The notes below the pieces were generated by a model that saw only the letters and a program-made list of their open reading frames with translations, was not told the DNA's origin and searched no databases. Shown one piece after another: positions 23,126 through 34,750 of a stretch of DNA of 64,000 nucleotides (position 1 is the first letter of the stretch; every line of letters starts with the position of its first letter). The translations under genes and the position numbers were made by a program. The DNA is from Fasciola hepatica (lineage: Eukaryota; Platyhelminthes; Trematoda; Plagiorchiida; Fasciolidae). The stretch covers positions 299,294-363,293 of the forward strand of contig CANUEZ040000114.1 in assembly GCA_948099385.1 (NCBI GenBank), read 5' to 3'.

Positions 23126-24119
23126 AATCTAATCTCTTACTGTTTACACTAAGATTTGGGGAAGTCATAAATCAAACGTGAGATAATAATAGCTCAACAT
23201 CATGCCATGCTAGGTGGTAAGCCTCAAGGATCCGCCTTAAAACGTGATTCTGGACAACACTTATGATCGATCTAGACATTCACTTGCGAGAGCTCATTGC
23301 CAGCTTATAGTCACACATGCACAACAATGTGTTGAACCTTCAAAGCATTTGGGTTATTGGTGACTACATCTTTTCCATATGTTTGTTTTTGTTCTCCAGG
23401 GCGGATCAGTAAGACGTACCCGGTTCTCCGTTACATTCAAGTATCCCTGTTTGTACTTCTGTTCTAATAAAATGAGGTTTTCTCGTATGATTGCTGATGC
23501 TACTAAAGAAAAATGTAATCAGTTGCTTTTATGACGATCATCGTGACACATGCAGCAGTGGTTCACAGTTGGTCATCAATGCCAGACTGATACATCATGA
23601 AGGATGTGTCGATTTTTTTACTCGGTCACACCAGACGATAAAAGCCCGGCTTCAGTCACATCAAAATAATTCTTAATCCCAAGTGATGCAAATAAAATCA
23701 GTAGTTGGATTCGGGTCTGCCGGCAGTTTTTCGCTCAAATTAAGCGTTTTAAGGATCTTGGACTCTAACTTAGGCTAATGAGATTTACACGCATGAAATA
23801 CATGCCCGTCTGCAATAGACAGTTTTTTGTGAGTAACGTGCCGTAGTACAATGGTATTTAGCATATGGACGAAAAGTTGCTCAATAATTTGTAGTGAGGA
23901 GTTAGTCAGATGGGAACTACAATATACGACTCATTCTTGAACATTGTGATGATGATCCAGTGGTGTGCATCGGTCCAGTGCATTACGGTTCTTTAAACCA
24001 TTGACCTCTGACTTCTGTGCTCTGGGTTGAAAACTCACACTATTATCGAACTGGGAGTGGAAAAAAGTTGAGAACTGAAGAGCAAATGAACACAAAGGAA
24101 AAGTGGGTGTGAAAGTCTT

Positions 24120-24660
24120 GCGGATGATGAAAGAGTTCGGAGGCAAACGTGTCACTTAATGTCTTCGGACATCCGGTAGGTAGATCTCGTGGACCTCAGA
24201 AGCCTAACATGTTTTGCACAACCAAACTCACTGGTTAAAGTTTTCATCCATTGGTGTACACTGTACACCGAAGAAGTCTGTTGGTTGGCGGGCGTAACGC
24301 ATGATCCAACCATTTTAGCGTGTTCAGATTGAGTGCTTGCTTCTGAGACTGATCGGTGATTCACAGTCTTTATCACCCTACATGTAAAATCAGAATTGCT
24401 AATATGGTGTTCCCACCACGTTTGAGCAATAGTGTGAAGACATCGTTGTTTAGTCATCAATAATCTTCGCGTATCTTCCACCCGTAACGGCCACATTTCT
24501 GGGCCGCATACAAACAAGGACTTATATGCGACAGTGTACTTCCGACCCTTGATAGATAAAAGAATTTCACATCGACATCACAACTGGCTCAGATTCATAG
24601 GGGCAAAATAAGCTTTCTGTACGTGCGACAACATTTCATCTGATATCCGCTCACTAAGTG
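24120..24660 (-). mobile_element. RTE-like LINE 3' fragment
   Basis: The - strand encodes remnants of the C-terminal domain (CGPEMWPLRVEDTRRLLM, WWEHHISNSDF) and then the 3' UTR. Diverged and frameshifted. Confidence 0.75.
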
Positions 24661-24684
24661 AGACGTAACCTCCCTAGTGTGGTG

Positions 24685-24985
24685 AAGCGTGTACTACTCA
24701 GCAAAAGTAGTATGCAGCTTATTGCTCGAAAACAATTACGGACCACGGGGCGACAGTGAACGTGATTACGTCATATGAATTGAGTGCAGTGGAATAATAG
24801 CAAGGCATACAAACCACGTGATGGCATCCTCCTACCGAATAAGAATAGGCTGAAATTGAACCGGGCATAATTGAGGCAAATGAACATTTTGTTGAGTAAA
24901 TGACTTGTCGTTGTCCAGATGCATGGTTACCAATAAACGAACCGCTCATCCAACACGTCTTCCGGATTATAACACTAGTGACGAG
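24685..24985. repeat. Unclassified repeat family C, copy 2
   Basis: Same orientation and block order as 20735-21010, ending in the same CGGATTATAACAC. Weaker partial relatives are at about 50700-50890 and 55680-55780. Confidence 0.6.
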
Positions 24986-25607
24986 ACCCATTTTCGATAT
25001 AACCCACTGACTGATGAGCTCAAAAAGTGTTTCATCCATAGTTCACCGTGTTATACAATATACATCCAGGGACATTTCGCTGTGTCTCGTCAGGCGCATA
25101 CTAAGCTCATCATCTACCTAGGCGGGGCCAGATGGGCAGCTTAGACAATGGGTATTCGAATACAGCCCTAGGGATCAACAAACTCGTGAAGAGGTCAAAG
25201 TAGAACGGTCAAGTCTAGAGGTCACCCCAAACACCGCAGACCGACATCATTGATCGAGCGAGGCTGGACAATGAGTGAATGTGACCATAGCGTTCATAAG
25301 TGTTCTCCTAACACAAAGCGTCAGATTCTTGCAGTTTGCAGAAGCGATCACCGTCAACCGATGGAAACCCACATTTTGCAAGGCATATGAGTTATTTGTT
25401 GCTCTTGCCTTAGGTTGGTGGAGACATGGACATTTTCGAGACGAACAACTCAACAATGGGGACTAACTTACTTTCCAATACACCTTGACTGTGGTGTGCG
25501 CCGATGAAAATTGTGCAACACCAGACTGCTGTGTTCCCACCTCCATTTCGTATGGGGAAAAGGCTGTTTTAATTCGTCAACGCTGAATCGAATGTTGCAA
25601 ATCCGTG

Positions 25608-25609
<2 letters not shown>

Positions 25610-25652
<43 letters not shown>
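25610..25652. repeat. (TA)n microsatellite
   Basis: About 43 nt of alternating TA directly before a headless SINE-A. Confidence 0.96.
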
Positions 25653-25655
<3 letters not shown>

Positions 25656-25656
<1 letters not shown>

Positions 25657-25815
25657 TACCACACCTGATCTATTGGGACCTTATGTGGTTCTTCGCCACT
25701 CCAAGTCTCAGGGTCTGGTTGCCGGTTATCCCTAAAAGTGCAGTGGACCTTTGTGGCTATGGGGTGTATACCCCCTCCACTGCACTCATGCGCAAGCGTG
25801 TAATAAAAAAAAACT
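25656..25815 (+). repeat. SINE family A, head missing
   Basis: Starts ACCACACCTGATC at the internal position where the full copies continue after their tRNA-like head, runs through CCTTTGTGGCTATGGGGTG and ends GCGTGTAATAAAAAAAA. The head is replaced by (TA)n. Confidence 0.88.
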
Positions 25816-26897
25816 CACCTCTTCTGGGAAACCTTGAAGGGTAAATGGAACCCTACAAGGAGCTATGGCCTTATTTAATGGTGGACCACACTTGCCATGT
25901 CAACAGGTTTGTGATGGTTTACAGCGGAAAACGCCAACGAAACGGAAATCCCACCTCATTCTCAAACATTATTGCTGATCGTCCACGACGGCCCATTTGG
26001 TGAGTACACCCTATTCACGGTTAATCGCGTGAGCGGCCGTTCCTCATCCGTGACCTGGAGAGCCCCCGGTAGCATTCAGCTCTCCCATCCGCAGCCAGTC
26101 TCTTGACTACGGGCCGGAAACAGCTGTACATCTGTTGCATTCATTTAAGACATCATGATCAGTGCGTATCCACCTAGTCCCAACTTGGTTCGGATTCTGA
26201 TGTGCAGTTTTATTGGTCCTGCACGTTGAAATTTCTAAGCTATCGGGGCTGAACCGGATATATTTGGGACCCATTCATCGTGGCTTTGAACAGGCATGAC
26301 TGGTCACCCAAACCGCGATGGACTGCTAGGCTGACCATCTCAGTATCGGTTCAAAATGTTACGGAGGCATTGCAAACAATTCACAGAGCTTAGTTTTTTA
26401 AACATTTACAAGTAGCAGGTCGAATTGTTCATCGAGCAATGTCTTGACTTGACTGTCTCTTATGTTGGTTCATGCTCTATCCTTATGGGTGGTTTTCGCT
26501 TGTAGACAGCCTTTCTGTTGCTCGGCTCACACACAGTTGATCTGCTGTAGTCTTTCCCGATTGCCGGTACTTGTCAGTAGTACAGTGGGTTATTTTAGTT
26601 ATCGGGGTACACCCCATCAAATGTTCTCATGCATGAATGTTAACTGCTGACCCTTCAAATGACTGATTAGTCCCTCCAGGCAAGTTGACTGCATTAGAAC
26701 CCTGCACCCTGTAACATCAAGCGTGCCAGCAAATGACGCACAGTACTTTGCTGAATCAGCCTGCGACATGAAGTTTGCAATTTTACCTTTAAGATGCTCT
26801 TGATGGTGAATTCCAATTTCTGTTTTTTTTGACTCGGTCTGTCAAAAGCCAAACACTGCTAATCGATTCGTCCATTGCGAGGGTTTGCCAGTTGCAT

Positions 26898-26926
26898 CAT
26901 GTTGCATCATCACATGATGCAACATG
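26898..26926. repeat. Perfect 13-bp hairpin
   Basis: CATGTTGCATCAT, a 3 nt loop CAC, then the exact reverse complement. The left arm also overlaps a direct repeat of GTTGCATCAT. No T run follows and no gene is nearby. Confidence 0.85.
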
Positions 26927-27255
26927 AACACAGGTAAAATCCAAACCAATGCAACTGTTTGTTACCAAACATAGCTCACAAAAAGACCATTGATTGTATT
27001 GTGGTTTTGTGTTGGCTAGATACAATTGCCTCCTGGGGTCTTTATTTTTTGAGGGACAAGACCGTAGTGCAGGAAAATAACGCGCGTCCGTAAGAGCCCC
27101 TTCACCATTTTGCTCCTCTGGAACTGCTCGCAATATGCCATGTTTAGGGTTGAGTTCGTGCGTAGATTATTGGAACATCATACCTTCCATGAACTTGAAC
27201 TGCGGTCAAGTAGTGACCAACTACTAAAACCTGCTGAATAGTGAACCCAATGATC

Positions 27256-27346
27256 GGTGGTGGTCGATTAGTTTAGGGCGTTTAATTGCCACTCCGAGGG
27301 TTCGAATCCCCACCACTGTCGTTCATTTTGGTGGTAGACAGTAATC
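27256..27346 (+). repeat. SINE family A head, split by a LINE
   Basis: It has a tRNA-like start (GGTGGTCGATTAGTTTAGGGCG) with box B GGTTCGAATCC near 27299-27309, then GTGGTAGACAGTAATC. The SINE body resumes at 28911 after the LINE insertion; ACAGTAATC is present at both edges. Confidence 0.85.
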
Positions 27347-28910
27347 TCTAGTTCAGTTCAGTTCAGTTCAGTTCAGTTCAGACAACCACTAACCATGCAC
27401 TGGGTGCGGTGGCTTTGGTTGCTATCTCCTGGTGACAGCCTCAATCCGAAACAGTAAAAAAGGACAGGTATAATAAAAGGGCAATAGAAAAAGTACAACT
27501 ATTAGTACCAAGTTGAACAAGGAAGTTTGCGAAAACAAGAGCGCCACTGATCGCGACATTTAACCATTTCCTCTAGTGTATATAACCACTGAGTGGCAGG
27601 GTCTCTTGGACCCCACCCAAGAAGTCTAACACGCTCTACATGGCCAAGTTCACAGGTTAGGCTTTTCATACCTTTCTTTCATGTCATAGACTGACCACAT
27701 TTACTCATCTTCCAACCGGTACCCACCTCAGCAAACATAACGTTCGAGGAATCTTGTCAGGGGACATGCGTAACACATGTCCCAACCATCTTAGCCTGGT
27801 TAGCTTAAGTATTTCATCTAATGATTTGGGTTCATGAACCTAAGACTTTCCGCCGAACCTGAGCATTGCTCACACGGTTTTCACACCAGATTCGAGGAAT
27901 ACTACGAAGACATTGGTGTTCAAATACCACCAATCTCCGTATATCCTCCAACCACAGTGGCCATGTCTCCGAACTATACGGAAGCAGTGACCTGACTACT
28001 GCAGCGTACACTCGACCCTTAATAGATAAACGGATGTCATGTCGACGTCACAGATGACTCAGTTTGTCAAATGCCGAGTGAGTTTTCTGTATACGCAAAG
28101 ACACTTTATCGGATTTCCGACCTCCGGGTGAAATGCAACTGTTCAGATACCAGAACTTGTCTACGACGTTAAAGTCTCCCCAGACGCTGAAAGGTTCGGC
28201 GTTGGACCAACCCAGTCCTGCAACAGCATCTTGCAGGTGCAAAACGCATACCGAATATTGCTACGCAGTTACCCAAGCTGCCTATAAATGCTTGCAACTT
28301 ATCTGGATCTTCACTTGAAAGAACTATGTCGTCCGCATATTCAAGGTCTAACACTTTCTTACCCAGGAAAATTCACTGCCACTATCTTCACCTGACAAAA
28401 GTGCGCTCTCGAAGATCATATCAATCACGAAGCTAAAGAGAAAAGAAGAAAGGGAACAGCCCTGATGTACACTTCACTTCTCGTGGTGAACTCGGGCGAA
28501 AGTTCACCGTAAGCCCGAGCTCGGTTTCGGCCGTTCGTATAAAGAGACTTTATGCCGGATATGAATTTCTCTGGTATGCCCTTAAACAAGAGGCAGCGAC
28601 AGACAACTGTGCGGTTGACTGAGTCGAAGGCCGCCTTAAGATCAGGAAAAATGAGGCTAGTGGGCCTATGAAAGGTTTACCTATGTCCTAAAATTTTTCG
28701 TAGAGCGAAGGTGTGATCAATACAACCTCGACCAGGTCTGTACCCATCCTGACTCTCGCGCAAGCGCTGTTCGCGAGCGGTTGATAAGCAGTGAAGAATA
28801 ATACCAGCAAGCAGTTTAAGCGCAATGCTTACCAAACTTATTTCCCAGTGGTTTTCACAGGAGGACTTGTCACCCTTCTTGTACATAGGTACATTCATCG
28901 ATACACATCA
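27347..28910 (-). mobile_element. RTE-like LINE, 5'-truncated, inserted into SINE-A
   Basis: The - strand starts at 28910 in the RT fingers (VPMYKKGDKSSCENHWEISL, then GYRPGRGCIDHTFALRKILG). The catalytic YADD is intact at 28328-28339 and the C-terminal domain begins at about 28240 (CISPGGRKSDKVSLRIQK). The 3' UTR ends at 27347 in a tail that reads (TTCAG)n on the + strand. A 9 bp duplication, ACAGTAATC, flanks it (27338-27346 and 28911-28919). The insertion is therefore a clean target-primed event of about 1.56 kb. Confidence 0.9.
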
Positions 28911-29087
28911 ACAGTAATCCCCACTGTCGCCCGGCTCGTTACTACTTCTGGCCTATTGAAACCTTATGTGGCTGTTCACTCCAAGTCTCTGGGTCTGATT
29001 GCCGGTTACCCCTAATAGTGCTTTGGGTCCTTGTGGCTATGGGGTACACCCCTTCCACTGCACTCATGCGCATGCATGTAATAAAAA
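28911..29087 (+). repeat. SINE family A body, after the LINE
   Basis: It continues the head at 27256-27346: ACAGTAATCC..ACTGTCGCCCGG, ATTGAAACCTTATGTGG, TTGCCGGTTACCCC, CTTGTGGCTATGGGGTAC and the tail CATGTAATAAAAAA. Confidence 0.88.
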
Positions 29088-29204
29088 AACTTCATGGGTT
29101 CATCCCCGTCACCATCGGTCAGATGCGTTGATGTACAACTGAGCTAATGTCCTTCACATTGCTAAGGTTGATCATGCTAATGTATGGTTTCAGCGTTTGT
29201 CAAA

Positions 29205-29390
29205 TAGTAGTGGTAGACAGAAATCCACTGTCGCCCGGCTCATCACAACACCTAACCCATTGGGACCGCATATACTTCTGCTTTTCATGTTTCAGGATCA
29301 TGGTTGCCGATCCTCCGTGACAGTGCAGTGAGTCTTTGAGTGCTTGGGGTACATTCCTTCCGCTGCACTGGTAAGGAAAACGGATGAGTA
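29205..29390 (+). repeat. SINE family A, diverged copy
   Basis: GTGGTAGACAGAAATCCACTG, CGCCCGGCTCATCAC, CCCATTGGGACC and GCTTGGGGTAC mark a second SINE-A body about 120 bp after the previous one. Head missing. Confidence 0.7.
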
Positions 29391-30239
29391 TACCGATATC
29401 CACAGGGGCCTACTGAACATTAAAGGTAACATTGACAACTACAACCATGATAATTGCACACATGATGTTTCATTAGTCAGACGTGTTAGCCGTCTGGGAT
29501 CACCAATTCAAAGCCCACGGTCTAGGTTGTTAAACGAGTGTTGTAACACGACTTTGATACCAAATCCTCGTTGCTATATTGTTCCTGAAATACTATTAAA
29601 CCCATCCCGTTTTTCCGCGTCTTCTTTTGAACCAAACAACTTAGGGCGACCAAATGTGACATGGTTGTGTATCAATCCACTTCAGTATTAAAAATGCGCA
29701 TGGATTCCATATGTGACCCAGATAAATCGATTTATCCCGGATAGTGTGTGCCTTTGAGGGTGTCAAATGGTAATGGACGAACGGCCAAGACAATCAGCTA
29801 GTTAAGAAATATTGGTCCTTGTTTTTGCTGGCTCATTTGCAATATTCAGGGATGCTTGGTCATGTGTTACGGAACAAGGTCCATGTCATACATGGTTTGT
29901 GAGTGAATTTTATTCTAATTGGTAATGGCGACCCTTCATCTATCAAAACGTAAAAATTGCACGAGACTCAGGGCTGTCTGAGATACGACAAGGAAAAATA
30001 CTCACTAATGAAGGCTCGGGATAAGTACATATCAGGTTTCCAAGATCATTTCTAGATCAACGATAGTTATTCTTAACTTATTAAAGAATTCAAATCGTCA
30101 AGTTTTGAAGAGAAAACGTTGAATTCGAAGAAGAATCTCCGGGCAGGCTATGAGAAGATTCTTGTTTTACCTTGAACTAACTTACAGGTGCATCAAAGCT
30201 ACCGAGTTCCTTGCAACTGAATGTAAGCGTTCCGCGTGT

Positions 30240-30434
30240 ACAATTTATGTTGTCGGCACCATATCTGAACTTTTGAAACCTGTGAGCTTGTATCCAATAT
30301 GACACATCAGACCTTTACTTCTCTCAGCAGCCGTCAAAATCATGTGTGTTCACACAAATATCAGTGCACGTACATACGAATTCAGATGGGTTTCTGGGTG
30401 TAAGCTAATTGTATCCATGCGTGTGTGTGTGTGT
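30240..30434 (-). repeat. Unclassified repeat family D, copy 1, with (CA)n end
   Basis: Its reverse complement aligns with 63475-63665: (CA)n, then GCATGGATACAATTAG, TACGTGCACTGATATTT and GATTTTGACG, and finally a GATACAA motif. No coding potential. Confidence 0.65.
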
Positions 30435-33151
30435 ATAAATTAAGTGCTATATGAAAAGAAATCGATAAATGACAGATGCAAAAGAAACTCTCGGAACTCA
30501 CTTGCTCACATGGACTCACCATATTTCTGTGTTTGTGTACGAATGGATGGGATGGATGGATGACATCACGCACGCAGGATCGCTCCTGTACATCGTACAT
30601 AAGAATTTTTTTTATCCATCTCTACTTCTTCCCACATTCTTCTTCTTTATCACACACAACGGGTTATTCGGTCGATCGTACCAGCTGTAGTACCACCGAT
30701 GGATCCCCTAGCCATATTCTCTCGTTCTTCTTCGATTAACTTCAAAGACTCACAAACCCGCTACCGCCAGCTGATGCCCCACTCCGAACTCGGTGTCTGA
30801 TAAACCAGCCACGCTCAACGTGCCAAACCTGGTGCCTACATGAAAACAGGTGGACTTAACTCGTACGCTTGAGTCCGTTGCTCTCGATTTGTTGCATTCA
30901 AGAGACTTGCGTTGAAGACTCCAGTTCCGTCATCCGATTGACGCCCTCATCAAGTCCTTCTGCGAAGTTCCACTTGCACCTCTCTGGAGACGCTGAGGCT
31001 ATAGCTTCTGGAATCGCCGGAGTTGGCATTGCTCTCAGTGAAAGAGCTGAAGCGGCGCTGCTGGACTAGATCACACTTGATAGTCGTTTATGCGCAGCGA
31101 GACTTAAAGGTTCGTTCAAAGTGATCAGTCGCTATCCCGATAGACGCAATTTGTTTGTCGTTTCGGCACCCATCGATTGCAACCCGGATTCAACTAAAGA
31201 TAACTTTTACCAAAAGCTCCACGACCTCTTACGTAAAGCAAGCCGGGTTTATATCGTGATTTTCGCAAGAGATCTGAATGCTAGAGTTGGTCGGCTATCA
31301 TTGAGCGGGGGGCATTCAGAAGACTCTTCTAGGCTAAATTCCTGTCGCTCGAAAAACGGGGAGCGGTTTTTGGCTCTGTGCTCTGACCTTCGCCTGTTCC
31401 TTGCTAGAACGAACTTCTAGTCGCCGGTGCGCCACGTGGCATCCGTCCTATTCGAGTTAACAGTGGGCCCACATTGACCACATCACAATAAGCCACAAGT
31501 GACGGGGTCCCACACAAGGCTGTCGCTCGTACTGGAGTATTTCTCTTGACGCTGATCACGCACTACTTTGCACTAAGCTGTCCATGTGCTTCAATGGGCA
31601 CTCCAAACGCACATCGCAACGACGGTCAGATTACGATAAGACTTTTGATCTCTCTCGCCTGTCCGTCTTCCAAAACGCGCTAGCTGAAAACCCAGATGTA
31701 GCCTTACTTGATAACACAAACCAACACTGGCCACTTATCAAGAATGCCTCGCATTCCGCTAGTTTAGTAAGTTGTAGCCTGTCTCATCGTGCTGTGAGAC
31801 CCTGGATTTCTGACGAATCTCTGCGCCTTATCGGCGTATGTCAGCCAATCCCGGCTGGATGCGAATATAACGAAGCAAGGCTCGTAACGAGACAAACACC
31901 TAACGTGAGTCATCATAGAGACTGCGAAATCTGGTGATCGTAACGTGCATCAGAGATGGAACGTGATGCTGCCATGGGAAATTTCCACAAGGTGTTCTAT
32001 ATCATTCGAGTCACTGATGGGAAACCGGTAGGTGAGAGTGAAACAGTCTGTAAGACAGACGGTTCGCCAATTCACAATCAACAGCGGCGTCTTGAACGTT
32101 GGGTGGAACACTTTTGGGTACAGTTTAGTTGGTCCTCAGTGTCAGCCTCTCCTTTAGCTCTTCAGGCACAGGTCCCGTAGTCTGTTTCGACAGATCCACC
32201 CACAGAGGCGGAGATTCACAGGGAAATTCAGGCCTTAGAAAGTCACAAAGTACCATGATCCGATGGCCTTCCCCTAGCCCTTTTTAAAGCTGGTGGAATA
32301 CAGCTCGGTAGAGAAATGCATCGATTATTTTCCCCATATTTAAGAAGGTCTCTTGCAGTGACTAAGTTTATCATGGGGGTGTTGTAATATGCGAGACCAG
32401 TGTCTTCCGTGGAGGTTGCAAGTGTACAATCTGCAAAACACAAAAAAAGAAACCACAGGAGCCGAAACCCAGTAAGTGCATCACAGGATCCTACACTTAC
32501 TCTAATCGAACATCGAGATGGCTACCTCCAACCTGCTTTCTACAGTTTAAGCCTTACCCCAATAGAGTCGAATCTGCTTGCGTCTGTCATAATTCACAGG
32601 TTGTACCACACGTGTGAAGAGTCGACTCGCCGGCCGTGGATATATCGATCATATCTTCACCCTCCAATAGCTGTTAGAACCACATCACATCTTCCAAAGA
32701 CGAACGATCATCTTGTTCCTGAATATTTGCTCCACCCTCGACTCTGTCGGTCAGACTGCACTATGGATTTTTTTGTTGAGAAACGGAGCACCTAAGAAGT
32801 ATGTATCAATCCTCAAAGAGTTGCATCGTCATGCGTCAGGTCAGGTTAGGGCCTACGGCCAGCTTTTGATCCTTTTTGTCGTCTTTAATGGAGTACGATA
32901 AGGTTGCCCTTTATCCCCATTCCCCCCCAACTTTGCCATAGTGAATGGTCTGCAGAATGCCTTGTCTGGTCTTTCAAACGGGGGAGTTGAGCTCCTCCCA
33001 GGGAAAAGTTTTCGAATTGGAATATGCCGATGATATCGCCTTTCTGAGTGATAATGCACAGGCAATGCATCACGCTTTGACCCGATTGGCGATTGAGGTA
33101 TCCAGATATGGTATATACTTTGCGTCTTCCAGGTGCAAAGTGGTTTTTTAA

Positions 33152-33292
33152 ACACTTTTGGGACCTTATGTGGTTATCCGCTCCAAGTCTTAGGATCTGG
33201 TTGTTGGTTATTCCTAATAATGCAGTAGGCCTTTGTGGTTATGGGATGTATACCCCTTCCACTGCACTCATGTGCAAGCATGTAATAAAAGA
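33152..33292 (+). repeat. SINE family A inserted in LINE RT
   Basis: A headless body (TTGGGACCTTATGTGG, CCTTTGTGGTTATGGGATG) with tail GCATGTAATAAAAG sits between the RT segment ending in GGTGCAAAGTGG and its continuation TCTGTGCCTGCTCTCG. Confidence 0.85.
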
Positions 33293-33469
33293 AGCTTGAA
33301 GGAAGTCTGTGCCTGCTCTCGTCCTTTATGGTGATCAGATCGAGTTAGCCGACAACTTTAAATACCTTGGAGCTTGATAACAATTGGAGGTAGTGTTCAG
33401 GCGGTCAGTTCACGAATAGAGAAAGCTAGAGCAGCTTTCACAAACCTGCAACACCTGTGGCGTTGCTGT

Positions 33470-33473
<4 letters not shown>

Positions 33474-33507
<34 letters not shown>
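33474..33507. repeat. (CT)n expansion within the LINE
   Basis: A CT dinucleotide run of about 34 nt just before CTTAAGGGACGG. Other copies have only a few CT units here. Confidence 0.9.
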
Positions 33508-33509
<2 letters not shown>

Positions 33510-34020
33510 GGGACGGGTGTGTGTTACCGCGGTTCATAGTGTTTTACTCTACGGTTGCGAGACCTAGCCACTTCGCGTTGAACATGCTCGGGGTCTTTCT
33601 GTGTTCGATAACCGATGTCTCCGAAGCACTGCTCGCGTCTGATGGGATATCGGGTGAGCAATGGTGAGATGCGCCGTCATGTGTTGGGCATGGATAGCAA
33701 CCCTCATAACGAAGTGATTGCTCTATACTACCTCCGTTGGCTCGATCATATTCTATGAATGCCGGTCGATCGTCTACCTTTCTGTGCTCTGTTTGCACGT
33801 GTTGGACAGATTTAGAAGAAGTGACGTGGTGGTTAGGCTATAACTTAGCGTAGAGGTCTGAGGAAGCTAGCATCATCATTGCTTTCGGTTGGTGCTTCCC
33901 GCCTCCCCGATTGGAGGCCAGACGATGAGAATTGTCATCGGTTAGGGACGTTGAGGGACATGGCTGAGAATAGAAGTCAGTGGCGCGAATGCTAAACGGT
34001 CTTTTTGATGAACTCGTGCT

Positions 34021-34023
<3 letters not shown>

Positions 34024-34103
<80 letters not shown>
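34024..34103. repeat. (TA)n microsatellite at the LINE 3' end
   Basis: About 80 nt of uninterrupted alternating TA. Confidence 0.97.
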
Positions 34104-34105
<2 letters not shown>

Positions 34106-34631
34106 CCTGAGTTCCATACGGCAACTGTAAGGCTTTCTGGACGAACTAACATAGTCTGAGGAGGCAGGTGGTGACAACATAACAGGGCTGAAGTTGAGTG
34201 CAAAATATTGGATTGTCGGGTTATTCAGTACCCAAATGCGATGACTCTTCCAACCATCGAGAGGGACCCCCAGGTACTCCACGCATACCTTCTTGTAGTG
34301 GAGGTTTATTGAGTAGTAAACTGCTTCCCTCTGTGTTTATTCGCTGGTTTGTTCTACAGGGGAATAGCGACTAGTCACAGAGAACCAGATGTTTTCCATC
34401 TACGGGTTCAGTTAAGCTGGACATCATATATCCTCTACTCATTGATCTCTTAGACATGATTGCAACTCCGGATTAAGGAAGTTGACCTGCGTAGCTCTTT
34501 GGGCTGTGAAGGTACACACTCCATCATACTACGTCATGGTGCAGTTTCACATGGGGGATGAGTAGCTAAATGCCGCAGTCTGTGGCATAGTTGCATTCTG
34601 GCTTTGCCTTTGTTTACGTGATTTCCACTTA

Positions 34632-34671
34632 CATATATATATATATATAATATATATATATATATAATATA

Positions 34672-34716
<45 letters not shown>

Positions 34717-34750
34717 TTTCTTTCTCTCTCTCTCTCTCCCTCTCTCTCAC
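34632..34750. repeat. (TA)n with interruptions, then (CT)n
   Basis: TA repeats broken by AATAT units, followed by TTCTTTC and a CT run up to about 34747. Confidence 0.95.

Larger units (their letters stand above)
30860..34023 (+). mobile_element. RTE-like LINE, nearly full length, interrupted by a SINE
   Basis: Endonuclease remnants lie at about 30870-31560 (GIAGVGIALSERAEAALLD, IVIFARDLNARVGRLSLSGG). The linker region is at 31600-32180 and RT at 32590-33150, with the catalytic YADD intact at 33023-33034 (ELEYADDIAFLSD). A SINE-A interrupts RT at about 33152-33292. The remainder (LVLYGDQIELADNFKYLG) contains a (CT)n expansion at 33474-33507, where relatives encode a short Ser/Leu stretch. 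The 3' end, with GTGGCGCGAATGC, runs into (TA)n at 34024. Many stops. Confidence 0.85.

Noticed and set aside
33093..33299. 68-codon frame containing GLCGYGMYTPSTALM as a conserved peptide family
   Set aside because: The same peptide appears wherever SINE-A is present (for example 25605-25844); it is a fortuitous translation of the SINE.
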